In this document: positions 1 to 9,445 of the stretch, piece by piece
How positions within the stretch are numbered: the first letter of the stretch is position 1
Layout: every line of letters begins with the position of its first letter
From: Branchiostoma floridae
Taxonomy: Eukaryota; Chordata; Leptocardii; Amphioxiformes; Branchiostomatidae
Length of the DNA stretch: 37,157 bases
Direction of reading: 5' to 3'
Assembly: GCF_000003815.2 (NCBI RefSeq)
Contig: NC_049984.1
Location: forward strand, 14,724,208-14,761,364
Notes under the pieces: generated by a model
The model's database searches: none
The model's input: only the letters and a program-made list of their open reading frames with translations
Told to the model about the DNA's origin: nothing
Program-made: the position numbers and the translations under genes

Positions 1-60
1 ATACTGAGTTAGTGTTGTTACATGATTCAAAATGCGAATACTCCACCGAACAGAGTCCTT

Positions 61-203
61 TATAGCAAAATGGGCCATTGTTTTGAGTATTGCCCATTCA
101 CAAGTTTCCAAACATAATTAGGTCCAGGTTCAAGTCTGGACCTGGTCCTGTGGACCTGGGCTGTACCTGTACCAGAATTTTCTGTACCGGTACCCACCCC
201 TAC
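61..203 (-). repeat. dispersed repeat, copy 1 (GGTACC/GGTCC-rich)
   Basis: The reverse complement of this stretch matches 29920-30072 with many small differences. Shared blocks in order are GGTACCnGTACAGAAAATTC, a run of GGTCC/GGACC words, and CAATAnTCAAAACAATGG followed by TTTTGCTA. Two diverged copies in opposite orientation show a dispersed repeat. No coding capacity is evident, and its class is unknown. Confidence 0.7.
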
Positions 204-468
204 AATATACGACACAGACAACTTCATATTTCTGGTGGTTCGTACCTGAGGAATCCAGACACCATACAGGAGACTTCCGGATGCTCCCTGAGATAACGCT
301 CATTACCTAACCTGGTCTGCACCTACAGTGATATACAAGAAAAACACAACTTTATATTCAGCAACATAAACTATGTTCATTACAAGCATGTTCATGGTTC
401 TGAGTATGCCTGTGCAGCGACAGGAATTGTGAGTTGTTGGCATCCGTCTGTCTCGGAAGATAATGGTA

Positions 469-500
469 GGCAGACGGGTTTTTAAGGCGACCCGTCTGCC
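469..500. repeat. perfect 11-bp stem hairpin
   Basis: GGCAGACGGGT at 469-479 is exactly complementary to ACCCGTCTGCC at 490-500, with a 10-nt loop. It sits about 320 bp from the SINE core and may be part of a repeat body. No function is claimed. Confidence 0.6.
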
Positions 501-820
501 TGGCCTGCACTTGGGTTTTTAAGGTGAAGGAGGGGTGTGCACGTCCTTCTCCACCCTCTCGTCCACTGGCGCACTAGTCCTACAGGGGCAACTGTATGCA
601 ACGTGTAAGACGGCCCCTTGCAGATGCAGGTTTGCTTATTGGAGTTTCCGTCTCCTAGGAGGACTTCCGACCAAGGATGCAAGGGGTTCCTCCTACCCCT
701 GACTCATGTGTCATGGTGGGTGCGTCATGCCCGAACATGCCCCTATGGCCTTTTACCACCACAAAGGCCTGTCACTGCCACTAGCCGCAGCTAGGTACTC
801 ATTCACACCTGAGTTAAGTG

Positions 821-940
821 GGGAAAGTCGTGTAAAGTGCCTTTCCCAAGGGCACAAGATCGGTGACACGGCAAGCGGATTTGAACCCCGGACCTCTCGG
901 GCCTGAGACCAACGCGCTGACGATCGTGCCGCGCGGTCCC
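821..940 (-). repeat. tRNA-derived SINE, copy 1 (diverged)
   Basis: Read on the minus strand, the tRNA-like head carries a good RNA polymerase III B box (complement of 877-887, GGTTCAAATCC). The A-box region is eroded. The following block containing AAAGTGCCTTTCCCAAGGGC on the plus strand is shared almost exactly with 30948-31067. This is a SINE insertion, not a working tRNA gene, because no cloverleaf closes and the A box is poor. Confidence 0.75.
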
Positions 941-951
941 ACAATTGTGAG

Positions 952-1734
952 TAATACGTCACAGTTGAAGGTCTCCGACGTTTTAACAGTTCTTGTCTGG
1001 ATCATTGTCTTGGTTGATATAAAAATGTCCAGAAATGATTTGTTTAATATGATTATGCCTTTACCTTTGACATATTACCTGTAATTCCTGTCATCGCACA
1101 TGCCTGCTTAGAACCATGAACTTGCTTATTGGTTAGATATAATATCAGTGAAAACAGCTGGTCTTAGCAGGAGCCAAACATATTTTCACCACGTCGAGCA
1201 TCAAAGGCAAGGGAAATCTTGACCCACTGAAATGCCATTTCCTGCATTTTGAGGGGTAATGTATACTTTGCTGGTAGACTAAGCTACATCTCTATCTATA
1301 TATTTTTTTTGGGGGGGGGGGGTCACTCATACACTCTCGATGGTTTGTCGTTCACTAAAATACATCTACAAACACGCTATGCTGCAAACTGAGGGATATA
1401 TTCCCTTCCATAAAATCTATTTTTACAGACAGTGACACTATTGTACAAAGGTATACATATATGATGTCAGACTGCACTTTAATTGAATACGGGATTCTAC
1501 AGGTCTGAATGCCTTATTTTCCGAAGACAGGATTCAGGTACAAAATTCTGTCAAGTTTATTATATCATGGGGAAGTGGTCAATGTTCAGAAAGAGGGTAC
1601 AAAAATGTAACTTTAGTAGTAAAAGGGGGAGGGGGGAACTGTAGTGGAGGATCTAGATCTCAATCACAGCTAGTTCAGAATATGGTCAGTTCTGAGACAT
1701 CCTACTCGCCACAGAGCTTTAGGACATCCCCTAC
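952..1734. other. non-coding stretch with dispersed repeat and G tract
   Basis: No gene is recognised. At 1056-1105 lies one copy of a short dispersed repeat (CCTTTGACATAT then AATTCCTGTC) whose second copy is at 2755-2805. A T-run followed by a G-run lies near 1303-1322. Frames are broken by stops. Confidence 0.4.
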
Positions 1735-1842
1735 CTTGAACTGATTGAGCTTGGCCTGTTGTTCCTCACTGAGAGCGCCTCGATCGAACGGTTCCATCCC
1801 CTGCGGAGGATCCCGCTGCGGTTTCGCCACACCTTCCGCCAT
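1735..1842 (-). CDS. RIIAD1: first coding exon of a RIIAD1-like (RIIa domain) protein
   Basis: An ATG on the minus strand (A at 1842, context AAAG-ATGGCGG) opens 36 codons ending FDRGALSEEQQAKLNQFK. The exon closes in phase 0 at a donor reading AAG|GTAGGG (last exon base 1735). The piece GALS-x-EQ-x-KL-x-x-FK resembles the N-terminus of RIIAD1, a small protein with a dimerisation/docking domain like the regulatory subunit of protein kinase A. In that family the next residues begin the RIIa helix bundle, so the following exon should carry it. It is not seen in 1-1734 and probably lies beyond the window edge. The match is short and made from memory, so the family call is tentative, but exon structure is good. 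The frame also runs on to a stop at 1702, so an unspliced short ORF cannot be excluded. Confidence 0.5.
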
Positions 1843-2260
1843 CTTTGTTTTCCTCAACAACATCCAAACGCAAATAACAGCCAAGCTATGCCATATCAAA
1901 GAACTGTAATGTCTATATATCACTTCAGAAATCGTTATACATTCGACACTGGTTAAAGCAAATTCATAGCAGTTGTTACGAAACAAGCAAAACTATTTTA
2001 AGAAAATTTTAAACGGATTCCGTTTTGCAGCGGTGTACCTATGGTTTCAATGTACGCGCAAACAATGGAGGTAACCAAGGTAGCAGCCAGGTGAGGTATA
2101 TGGGCAGATCACCTGGAATATTGTCCCAACGCGTGAGAAAATGATTGGAAAAGACTCAGGGTTTAAAGAAAGAAACCAATGCTTCTCTAGTCGATAATGG
2201 ATATCACTTTTTTGTTGAACTACAAACAGAGCAAGCCCTTTGAATCGAACTTTTAAGAAT
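1843..2260. other. upstream region, nothing recognised
   Basis: This is the 5' flank of the RIIAD1-like exon. It contains no open frame of note and no recognisable repeat. It may hold the promoter, but no TATA box or motif is convincing. Confidence 0.3.
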
Positions 2261-2334
2261 CTTCAAGCAGATCCTACGGTGGCATATACTAGTAAGATAG
2301 TATCATAAGATGTCCAAGGAGGGGAGCCGGCTAA
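2261..2334. repeat. MITE-like repeat, copy 1 (AAGCAGATCCTACGGTG family)
   Basis: The block AAGCAGATCCTACGGTG followed by a GATAGTATC word and AGCCGGCTAA recurs at 4921-4987. A related, foldback version is at 35292-35397. Repeated copies with inverted arms in the third one suggest a small non-autonomous DNA transposon family. Confidence 0.6.
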
Positions 2335-2754
2335 TCAACACTCTTTGGCCGGCTTTTGTTTTCTTTTCCAGCTGCATGGTTGTACAAATATTGAACAAAA
2401 CTTTACGGTATCCACTTTTGTATTCTATGTGTAACTAGTAGTATAAGCCCTTTCACAGAGGTCAGAACGCAGGGAAACCCTTTGACATACCACTATTACC
2501 TAGATACCTTTTGCTTCATTTTGTATCTTGCTTAATCTGCTTATGTTTTCGTTTTTGTATATACATATGTAAAGTGGTGGCGTGAATATAAGTAGATAAG
2601 TTGATTGCGCCACCACTACCTCTGTCTTGTCTGTCAAAGTGAATAAAACACGTAAAGCCTATTAAAGGCCTCGAAAAAGAAAACAGTCCTTATCATGGCC
2701 GTTGTTTCGATTTGCATAACAACGTCCGGCAGACGAGTTTTGTCTACTTTTTGT
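2335..2754. other. non-coding stretch
   Basis: No gene is seen. A short inverted pair, GTGGTGGCG near 2573 and CGCCACCAC near 2609, could be the end of a small element. Confidence 0.3.
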
Positions 2755-2805
2755 GGGCCTTTGCCTTTGACATATCACCTAGAATTCCTGTCGCCGCTCA
2801 TGCGT
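2755..2805. repeat. short dispersed repeat, copy 2
   Basis: This matches 1056-1105 with a handful of substitutions over about 50 bp (CCTTTGACATAT, then AATTCCTGTC, then CATGC). The class is unknown. Confidence 0.55.
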
Positions 2806-4340
2806 CCTGCCTGATCTCTGTAAAAGCGCTTATTGTCAAAACTTCATCAGGCGTGTCGTTTGGACCGAGAACTTAAGCGTTGACTCAGCTAGTAAAACTT
2901 TGCAAAAGGTACTGGTGTCCGGTTTCTTTCCTAGAATTTCTACTGAGAATCGAACTGGGTAAGATAACCTTTTTTTTTTTCCTCTACGGAAGTTCCCCAT
3001 TTGAAGAAAAGTCCTTAGGTCGGGTTCTTGTTCAATCATGAGTCTTCTTCTCTGTATTGTCCATCGGTAGATGTCATTTCACTTTGTTCGGATTTTACGG
3101 TCAAACAGTCTCAGATTTTTCCAAAAGTTGTTTGGAACCATAGAATTACAAATTCAATAATTTCGAATGTTCATATACGTTGACATGTCTTGTGACACTA
3201 GTTGATGCTATATAGCTAGTCATACGTTTTATTGTGGGCATTTCAAGTACTTCTAAGTATGAACTTTTCTCCAAGTACGTTTATAGTATGTTTGCATAGA
3301 TCCATAGTGATCAACGTCAACGAAAGATGTTGACAGTGAAAGGTGTCGAGTGAGAAACCTTACACCAAGCACGTGGCTTAAGGCGTAATGCTTAAAGCTC
3401 CAGATTTCCAGTTGGTCGTCACGCAAATACACGTGCCATGACACAGCTATCTGTTGAGAAACGGTAAACAAGGCCTCTGGGTCGCCTTTGATTGAGGAGG
3501 AAATGATCACGAAATTTGGACTACGTGTGTATCCAGTCATGTACTGCCGCCATGTTTTACAATCATTTCTTTATGAAACACTATCGCCGAGAATATGTTT
3601 TGATAGCGTTTGTAAGTATGATTGTATGTATGTGGTTGAAGAACATAGCCACAAAAGCTATTGTTGGGTTATAAATTTTGTCATGAATATGGGTACTCTC
3701 TATGTGTTTAGGTCTTGTCCAATCTAAGAAATGATGAGATATTCTGGGCTCCTGGTAGCTGTCATTGGTACTGCAGTAGAACGTCCGGTTTTCCTATCTT
3801 GTGTCCTGGACTGATTTTCCTGGCCAATTTCCAAACTTTTTGCCTAACTTTACGATCCCTCCCCACGGTACCCCCACAGGAAGGCCTGGTGAAGGCTAGT
3901 ACGACCGTACAGTGGCCTGAAGAACAAAAATTCAATTACTTCCGGCCCCTCAATGGCATGCCGACTGGTAAAATATTTAGCTAGGACGTGACCGCACCTG
4001 TGACCAATCAGAAGTAAAAGAAATGCAGTTATTTCCGCGTCCCTGTGTTAGGAGGAGCTAGGTAGAGCTATGAAGCCTTGGTAGTCCCTTTTGAGCCAAT
4101 CCACACATCGACGGGGCTTGGAATCAGGTAGGGTCAATCTAGCACATATTGCCCTAGTTACTATGCTAGTTATGATGGGTGGATTTCAAATATCTATTGA
4201 CTTGCTTTGATAAAATGCCACAAGTTAACTTTACTTTGCGCTTGAATTTCGATGATACATAATACGCTAGCGCCATGGCGACTACGGACTAGTATACTTT
4301 CCGTTCACTACGTTCGTATATACACCCCCATGAAACTGCC
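2806..4340. other. unassigned stretch with short open frames
   Basis: Several frames of 60-95 codons are open on both strands, for example 3253-3540 on the minus strand and 3488-3984 on the plus strand. None shows a recognisable domain, and their composition does not stand out. A homopolymer T run lies near 2970. No gene is claimed. Confidence 0.3.
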
Positions 4341-4435
4341 TTTCTGCCGTACCCGTAAATTTCTGCCGTACCCGCTAAAACTCTCCGCTGTACCCGTTAG
4401 TTTCCGCCGTACCATGTCCTTTTCTGCCGTACCCA
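4341..4435. repeat. short tandem repeat, five ~20-bp units
   Basis: Variants of TTTCTGCCGTACCCG begin near 4341, 4360, 4380, 4401 and 4421, giving a period of 19-21 bp. The spacer bases between units vary while CCGnnGTACC is kept. This is a small degenerate minisatellite, and no coding role is apparent. Confidence 0.7.
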
Positions 4436-4920
4436 ATGGCCAATATCGCTCGGCGACAGGGCGTACTTATACACGAAAGTCTCATACACATACCCTGTAC
4501 GGCAACGATACACGGTCACATACAGTACAGCCTATGCTCTTGGAAACATTCCGCCGGACTAACTCTCTGCTAATAGGTGGCGTTCTACAAATCTAATATG
4601 TTGAAGTTCAAGGTATAGTCTACAAAATATCTTAAAATGAGCTTAATATGCCGGCGCGTTCTCTTCAGCTAGTCTCGAATTTAACAGCTGTCGATGAACA
4701 CGGTACTAGTGTCATCTGTATATGTGCCTTTAAAGAAAGATTATCCTAGGATAGCTACATTATCGTGAGTTCAGTTTAAGGAATGCTGTCAACAGATAAT
4801 TAGTTTTCAGGTGCCGTTGTGAACTTCTTCGTTGATCCGTCACAAGGTCACCGTGATTTCCTGAACTGACAACAGTAATCTCACCAGAGCGTGATCGGTA
4901 CGTTAAGGTGCCCTCTAACT

Positions 4921-4987
4921 AATCTCCAAGCAGATCCTACGGTGCCATAAGATAGTATCAAAGTGGCCAGGGACTATAGCCGGCTAA
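4921..4987. repeat. MITE-like repeat, copy 2 (AAGCAGATCCTACGGTG family)
   Basis: It shares CAAGCAGATCCTACGGTG, ATAAGATAGTATC and AGCCGGCTAA in the same order as 2261-2334. The bounds are approximate. Confidence 0.6.
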
Positions 4988-7122
4988 GGGAGTCAAACGG
5001 GCACCGGAGTGGAGTTTGATTCTTTACATTACGCACCGTGGATCTGGTTCGAGATTACCCTCTAACATGATTTCGCTTTTTGGATCGAAGTGAATACGTT
5101 TGAAAATGCTACGATTTCCTATCCTGTAATAACATCTACATCAAAGTCAACTAACAAATGACTACAATTAGTACACCACAATCATCAGTATATGAGAGAA
5201 AACTTTGATCCAAATTCATCGCTACCCAAAACTATGCTAACAACATGCAAATACTTATGGATGACAAACTACTACTATCCAATGCTAACGAGCAAGACCT
5301 TTCATTCATGCAAAAGTATCTCTTGCACATTGCAGCATATCTAGTACCAAATGACCTGTAAAGCTTTATGTACATTGCTTAGTGAAATAGGTAGATTAAG
5401 TGTTAGCTCAGATAAAGAAGTTCCAGATTATCATTTTTTAGACTGATCTATACATACGGTATAGTCGGAACTGTGATGAAATTGCGGTATATTAATACAA
5501 TTGTGATTACATGGTTTATTGTGAATTTCAACATATTACTACAACCATTTTAAGTCGGGCATTGCATTTTATACACCAATGAGGCAAATATTTTTTTTCA
5601 ATTTTATTCAATATAAGTTCCATAGGTGCTGATACTAGTATTTGAATACCAAAGAAAACTTTATATTCCTTATATATTCCTTAGATAAACCGCGTATAAA
5701 TATAATGTCCACCTGCCCGTATATTTACAACTGTCTTAAGAAGCGAGAAGTTGAACCTGGACACACCAGTATGCATTAGTAACTGTATATATACATACGT
5801 AATAATAAATCACATTATTACACCACTGTAATGATACCAGTGCTTTATCACTATGAGTTAACTGGTAAGAGCATTAGCCTGTGTTTACACGATCTATCGC
5901 TGGCTGGGGTTAATGACCCCTTCCCCGAGTTGGCAACTGTACATGATATGCCGTCCGCTAGGAGCGCGATTTCAGTCAGGCTAATGAGAGCATTAAGCGT
6001 ACAAACAAGTGCTTTAAAAAAGCTGGCATTTTGCCAAGGTTTGCGTGTGTACACGGTTTTTTTCTAGTTATTGGAATGTGCTGAAACTATTGTTTATATT
6101 AAATGGATGTAAAAAGGAAACAAGAACAATTTAAAATCACCCTCCCCTGGACTCGATCCCGGACCGTAGCTCTGCAAATCAGGCTGACGTCAGAGGTATT
6201 TGTGTAGTGACCCCTGAACCCGGAAGTCACTTCTCTGCATCATAGCGCACTTTTCAGAAAATGATATCTCAGCAATCGTTACCCCTGCTTTAACATTTTA
6301 CATTGTCACGGTCTCCATAGTACATACTACAAATCTGGTAAGTTAGAAGGTCCAGTTCTTTTTCGATAATACAGGGCGATCAATGAAAAATCGTGGCAAT
6401 TTCCATTTTCGCACTGGAAATCCTACTAATGATAGGGTTTCCAGTCGAAATTGTTTTGTACCCAGGGGAATCAGAACATTTGTGTTCCCTAATAGAGGGT
6501 GCTGATTTATGAATATACAGAACAAAAATCGGACCTTCCGTTCCAGAGATATGGCCCTTTAAAGTTGCTGGGCGGTGTCCGCAGGTGTGGCGCCAGGTGT
6601 GAAAATCGCATTTCTAATTAGCAATAATTAAGAAAGTAAAAACATTGTGCCACTCAAAAGTTCTTTTCTGCACAGTCCAAGTAGTATTTTGTAGCAATCA
6701 AGTAAAGATAAGGTGTTTATTTGCCTTTTTCTTTCACTACAGGTGAGGTCAACCTGCTGAAAATTAAGTTTTTTCAGCATGGCACAGCTGGAAAAGTGGC
6801 CAATTATTTCCAGATGACCCCTTTTGAAGAGCGATAATCAATTAACTGTTCATCCTATAACTAAGATATTTCAGATATTGGAAATATGTAGTAGATTCTC
6901 TTAACACAGTTTATTGCAGACATTCTAGAGACATGGTTACGAGATTATGTGTAATCAAAAATACTAATTTGTAACATATCTCAAAAGGTCAAAGGTCATC
7001 GGCACCTGTCACTTATATAAGTCCACATAAAAAATTACCTATCAACATTCTTCTCTATCTCAGTGACAAATATCACATGTTTAATATAACAGAATAGAAA
7101 TAGTTTAGATAATTTCCACATC
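4988..7122. other. AT-rich unassigned region
   Basis: This 2.1-kb stretch holds no recognisable gene. The open frames at 5831-6067 (both strands) and 6343-6525 match nothing known to me. A palindromic cAMP-response-like TGACGTCA lies at about 6185-6192. The stretch near 6140-6175 has a weak reverse B-box-like word, which could be an eroded SINE. Confidence 0.3.
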
Positions 7123-7155
7123 AATTATGCAAATTAGCTTCTGATTTGCATAATT
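7123..7155. promoter_or_regulatory. inverted pair of octamer (ATGCAAAT) words
   Basis: AATTATGCAAAT at 7123-7134 is perfectly mirrored by ATTTGCATAATT at 7144-7155 across a 9-nt loop. Each arm holds the ATGCAAAT octamer bound by POU-domain factors. It may be a chance AT-rich palindrome or a transposon arm. No gene start is close. Confidence 0.3.
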
Positions 7156-7191
7156 AATATTCAATTACACGAAGCATCACTTAATCTATCT

Positions 7192-7261
7192 ACGAGGGGT
7201 GATCAATAAGTTCTCGGCCTAACCCAGAAATAATAAGCACAACTCAAATTTGAGGCACAAC
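7192..7261 (+). mobile_element. possible mariner-like transposon end, cut by gap
   Basis: The stretch beginning ACGAGGGGTGATCAATAAG resembles the terminal sequence of some Tc1/mariner elements and is preceded by a T. It runs into the gap at 7262, so the element body and the other end are not visible. This is a weak, memory-based call. Confidence 0.3.
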
Positions 7262-7381
7262 NNNNNNNNNNNNNNNNNNNNNNNNNNNNNNNNNNNNNNN
7301 NNNNNNNNNNNNNNNNNNNNNNNNNNNNNNNNNNNNNNNNNNNNNNNNNNNNNNNNNNNNNCTCACTACAGTACATACCCG

Positions 7382-7497
7382 GGAAGTTAACCTAGTATCC
7401 AGCCGTAATATAGTTCCCGAGTCTCTTCTGTCCTCTTCACGAAGAGGACAGAAGAGACTCGGGAACTATATTACGGCTGGATACCAGGCTACCGGAA
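7382..7497. mobile_element. near-perfect foldback MITE
   Basis: Arms 7391-7438 and 7441-7488 are 48-bp inverted repeats with one mismatch and a 2-nt loop. They are flanked by CCGGGAAGT on the left and CCGGAAAGT on the right, an 8-9 bp target duplication with one change. The terminal word CCTGGTATCCAG resembles the ends of the element at 16142-16339. This fits a hAT-like, non-autonomous foldback element. It has no coding capacity. Confidence 0.75.
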
Positions 7498-8410
7498 AGT
7501 TCGACATTACAAAATGATGTCGGGTTAGGGATTTCCATCCTGAAGTAGTCACAAATTTCCATATAACTTAAAGTAGTTCGGCGATATCAGCACTTCCCTT
7601 TGCAAGTGGTTACACTCGGTATACCCGAACGTTTATCTATGAAGTCCACTTTTTATTTTCAAAACTTCATCAGCTCAAAACTCAATAACCAATCTATATG
7701 ATTAAATGAGAATTCATACAGCGACTTAGTAAGTTTTCATAGATATGTCGACCAAATTTGGTACAAATCCGTCGTTGTCTAGGAGAGATTTGAAAACCAC
7801 TGACGTTCCAGTATCGCACAAAGTGAGGGCGCACCCGACCGATATGTTCCACATAGGCAAGTTAGGCCAATTTGAACCCCACATGACGGGAGTGCGTTTT
7901 ACTTTAAGAAACGAGGAAAAAGCGCTGTCTATCGATGAAATTTTCACCACGGTAGGCTAACATACTGATCTATATATACGCCAAGCGATTTTGCTCTTCT
8001 GTCTATCTACTTGTAGATACATGTATAGGCGATTCATATTTCCACATTTTTCAGCTCGTGCGATATCTTTGCAGCAGGTAGCGCTTATCGGTGTCATTTG
8101 TCGACGTTTAAAAACCCTGATCTGTATAATTCGCAAAAATCCGTATGTTGATATTCCACTTGTCAAATAGCCTTCACAGTGCGCCTTGATGAATACATTG
8201 ACAAAGAACATACGAGTTATACATAATGGCAACATTCTATATCGATAGCAAGTCAAACTCAAAAACTTTAACTGAGAGTTACTTGGAAACGAATCATCAT
8301 CTCGTACTGGGATTTCCGAGAAAAGCTGAATAAGTTCACATGAATATGTGTGACGAATATGAAAAAAATCTGTTGCATCTCAGGTGAGATACAAATATGT
8401 TAAAAAAAAC
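7498..8410. other. unassigned stretch
   Basis: A frame open on both strands at 7726-7960 has no recognisable domain. Nothing else stands out. Confidence 0.3.
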
Positions 8411-8412
8411 TG

Positions 8413-8679
8413 GGAACAGAGTACGTCATCTATGAGTCTTCTCTGCGCATAACAGGTCTCAGTCGTCTGAACGCTAGAAGGGACATCCTATGTCTTAGAT
8501 ATGCGCAATCTCTTGTGAACTCTAGCAGACACAGTTCATGGCTCCCATTGCGGCAGGGGGATGTCCACCACAGAACTTTAAGAAATAATGTCCGCTTCAC
8601 CAGTTTCAATTGTAGGACGTCCCGGTTTAGTAACAGCACTCTCCCCTATTGCGTCAGACTCCTCAATGAAAACTTGTAG
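8413..8679 (+). pseudogene. C-terminal tail of a LINE-encoded reverse transcriptase
   Basis: A plus-strand frame without ATG stays open for about 88 codons to a TAG at 8677. It reads YESSLRITGLSRLNARRD near the start, then a leucine- and arginine-rich stretch with TLRNN, CRTSRF and finally PYCVRLLNEN. This order (Y-E-x-x-L, L-x-x-RR, LRN, RT-x-RF, P-x-x-x-RLLN) is the usual end of non-LTR retrotransposon polymerases. The reverse-transcriptase core is absent upstream, so it is a 5'-truncated copy, as is typical for LINE insertions. The exact clade is not assigned. Confidence 0.65.
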
Positions 8680-8748
8680 TGTTTTTTTAAGGAATCGGAC
8701 ATGTCAGTGTAGCGTATTTGATATATATGTCAGGGTAGAGACTCAGAT

Positions 8749-8904
8749 CTGGTAGAATCGGCGATTCTACCGGTAGAGATCCCGATCGTAATCTCTGTCG
8801 GCAGAGACTCCGATCGGGATCTCTACTTGCAGAATCGCTGATCCTAGCGGTAGAGATCCCGATCGTAGTTTCTGTCGACAGAAATTACGATCGGGATCTC
8901 TACC
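8749..8904. repeat. tandem palindromic repeat
   Basis: Two near-perfect palindromes, 8772-8826 and 8849-8904, repeat with a 77-bp period. Each has outer arms GTAGAGATCCCGATCG and its reverse complement around a TCTGTCGRCAGA-type centre. A smaller palindrome, GGTAGAATC-GGC-GATTCTACC, precedes them. Related diverged sequence lies at 9265-9345. Confidence 0.8.
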
Positions 8905-8962
8905 GGTAGTGATCACATTGATCACATCTGTGTGCCTTCTTATCCCTGCATATTGCAAATAC

Positions 8963-8978
8963 AACACACACACACACA
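8963..8978. repeat. (CA)n microsatellite
   Basis: A short ACACACACACACA run is seen. Confidence 0.7.
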
Positions 8979-9264
8979 TATGTGAATTTATTAGGCTTCA
9001 GTCAAATAGTTCCCTTTCTAATTTGAGGCAAATTTGTACTTGTTATGTTATCCACATCCTTATATACATATAAAGCTAGATAAAAACAATGACTAAACCT
9101 GCTAACTGTCTAATATAGTATTTAGTTCCAGACAAGCCCAACAAGACGGGGCTAATAACCATTTTTCCGCTTTATCCGAATTGTGAATATTGCTTTACTA
9201 TCAATGAGTAACTAGCACTCTACACCAAGTTAGAAGTATTATAAAAGTTTTTGCAAACTTTGAA

Positions 9265-9345
9265 GGACCAGATCGTGATTTCTAACAGTAGAATCCGTGA
9301 TTGTGCTGGCATAAATCCCGATCCGGAGTTTCTGTCGGCAAAAAC
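9265..9345. repeat. diverged relic of the palindromic repeat, cut by gap
   Basis: The words ATCCCGATC and TTTCTGTCGGCA recur here in the same order as at 8772-8904, then the sequence enters the gap at 9346. Confidence 0.55.
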
Positions 9346-9445
9346 NNNNNNNNNNNNNNNNNNNNNNNNNNNNNNNNNNNNNNNNNNNNNNNNNNNNNNN
9401 NNNNNNNNNNNNNNNNNNNNNNNNNNNNNNNNNNNNNNNNNNNNN

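Noticed and set aside
877-887. B-box suggesting a functional tRNA gene
   Set aside because: The A box is eroded and no cloverleaf closes. The same head and tail block recurs at 31005-31067, so it is a SINE.
3253-3540. Minus-strand open frame of 95 codons with protein-like composition
   Set aside because: No domain is recognised, no convincing splice sites on both sides, and the plus strand is also open over part of it.
7726-7960. Frames open on both strands
   Set aside because: Neither translation shows a domain or codon pattern; likely chance or part of an unrecognised repeat.
8772-8904. CRISPR-like array
   Set aside because: Only two units, each itself palindromic, without unique spacers of even length, in an animal genome. 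It is a palindromic satellite.
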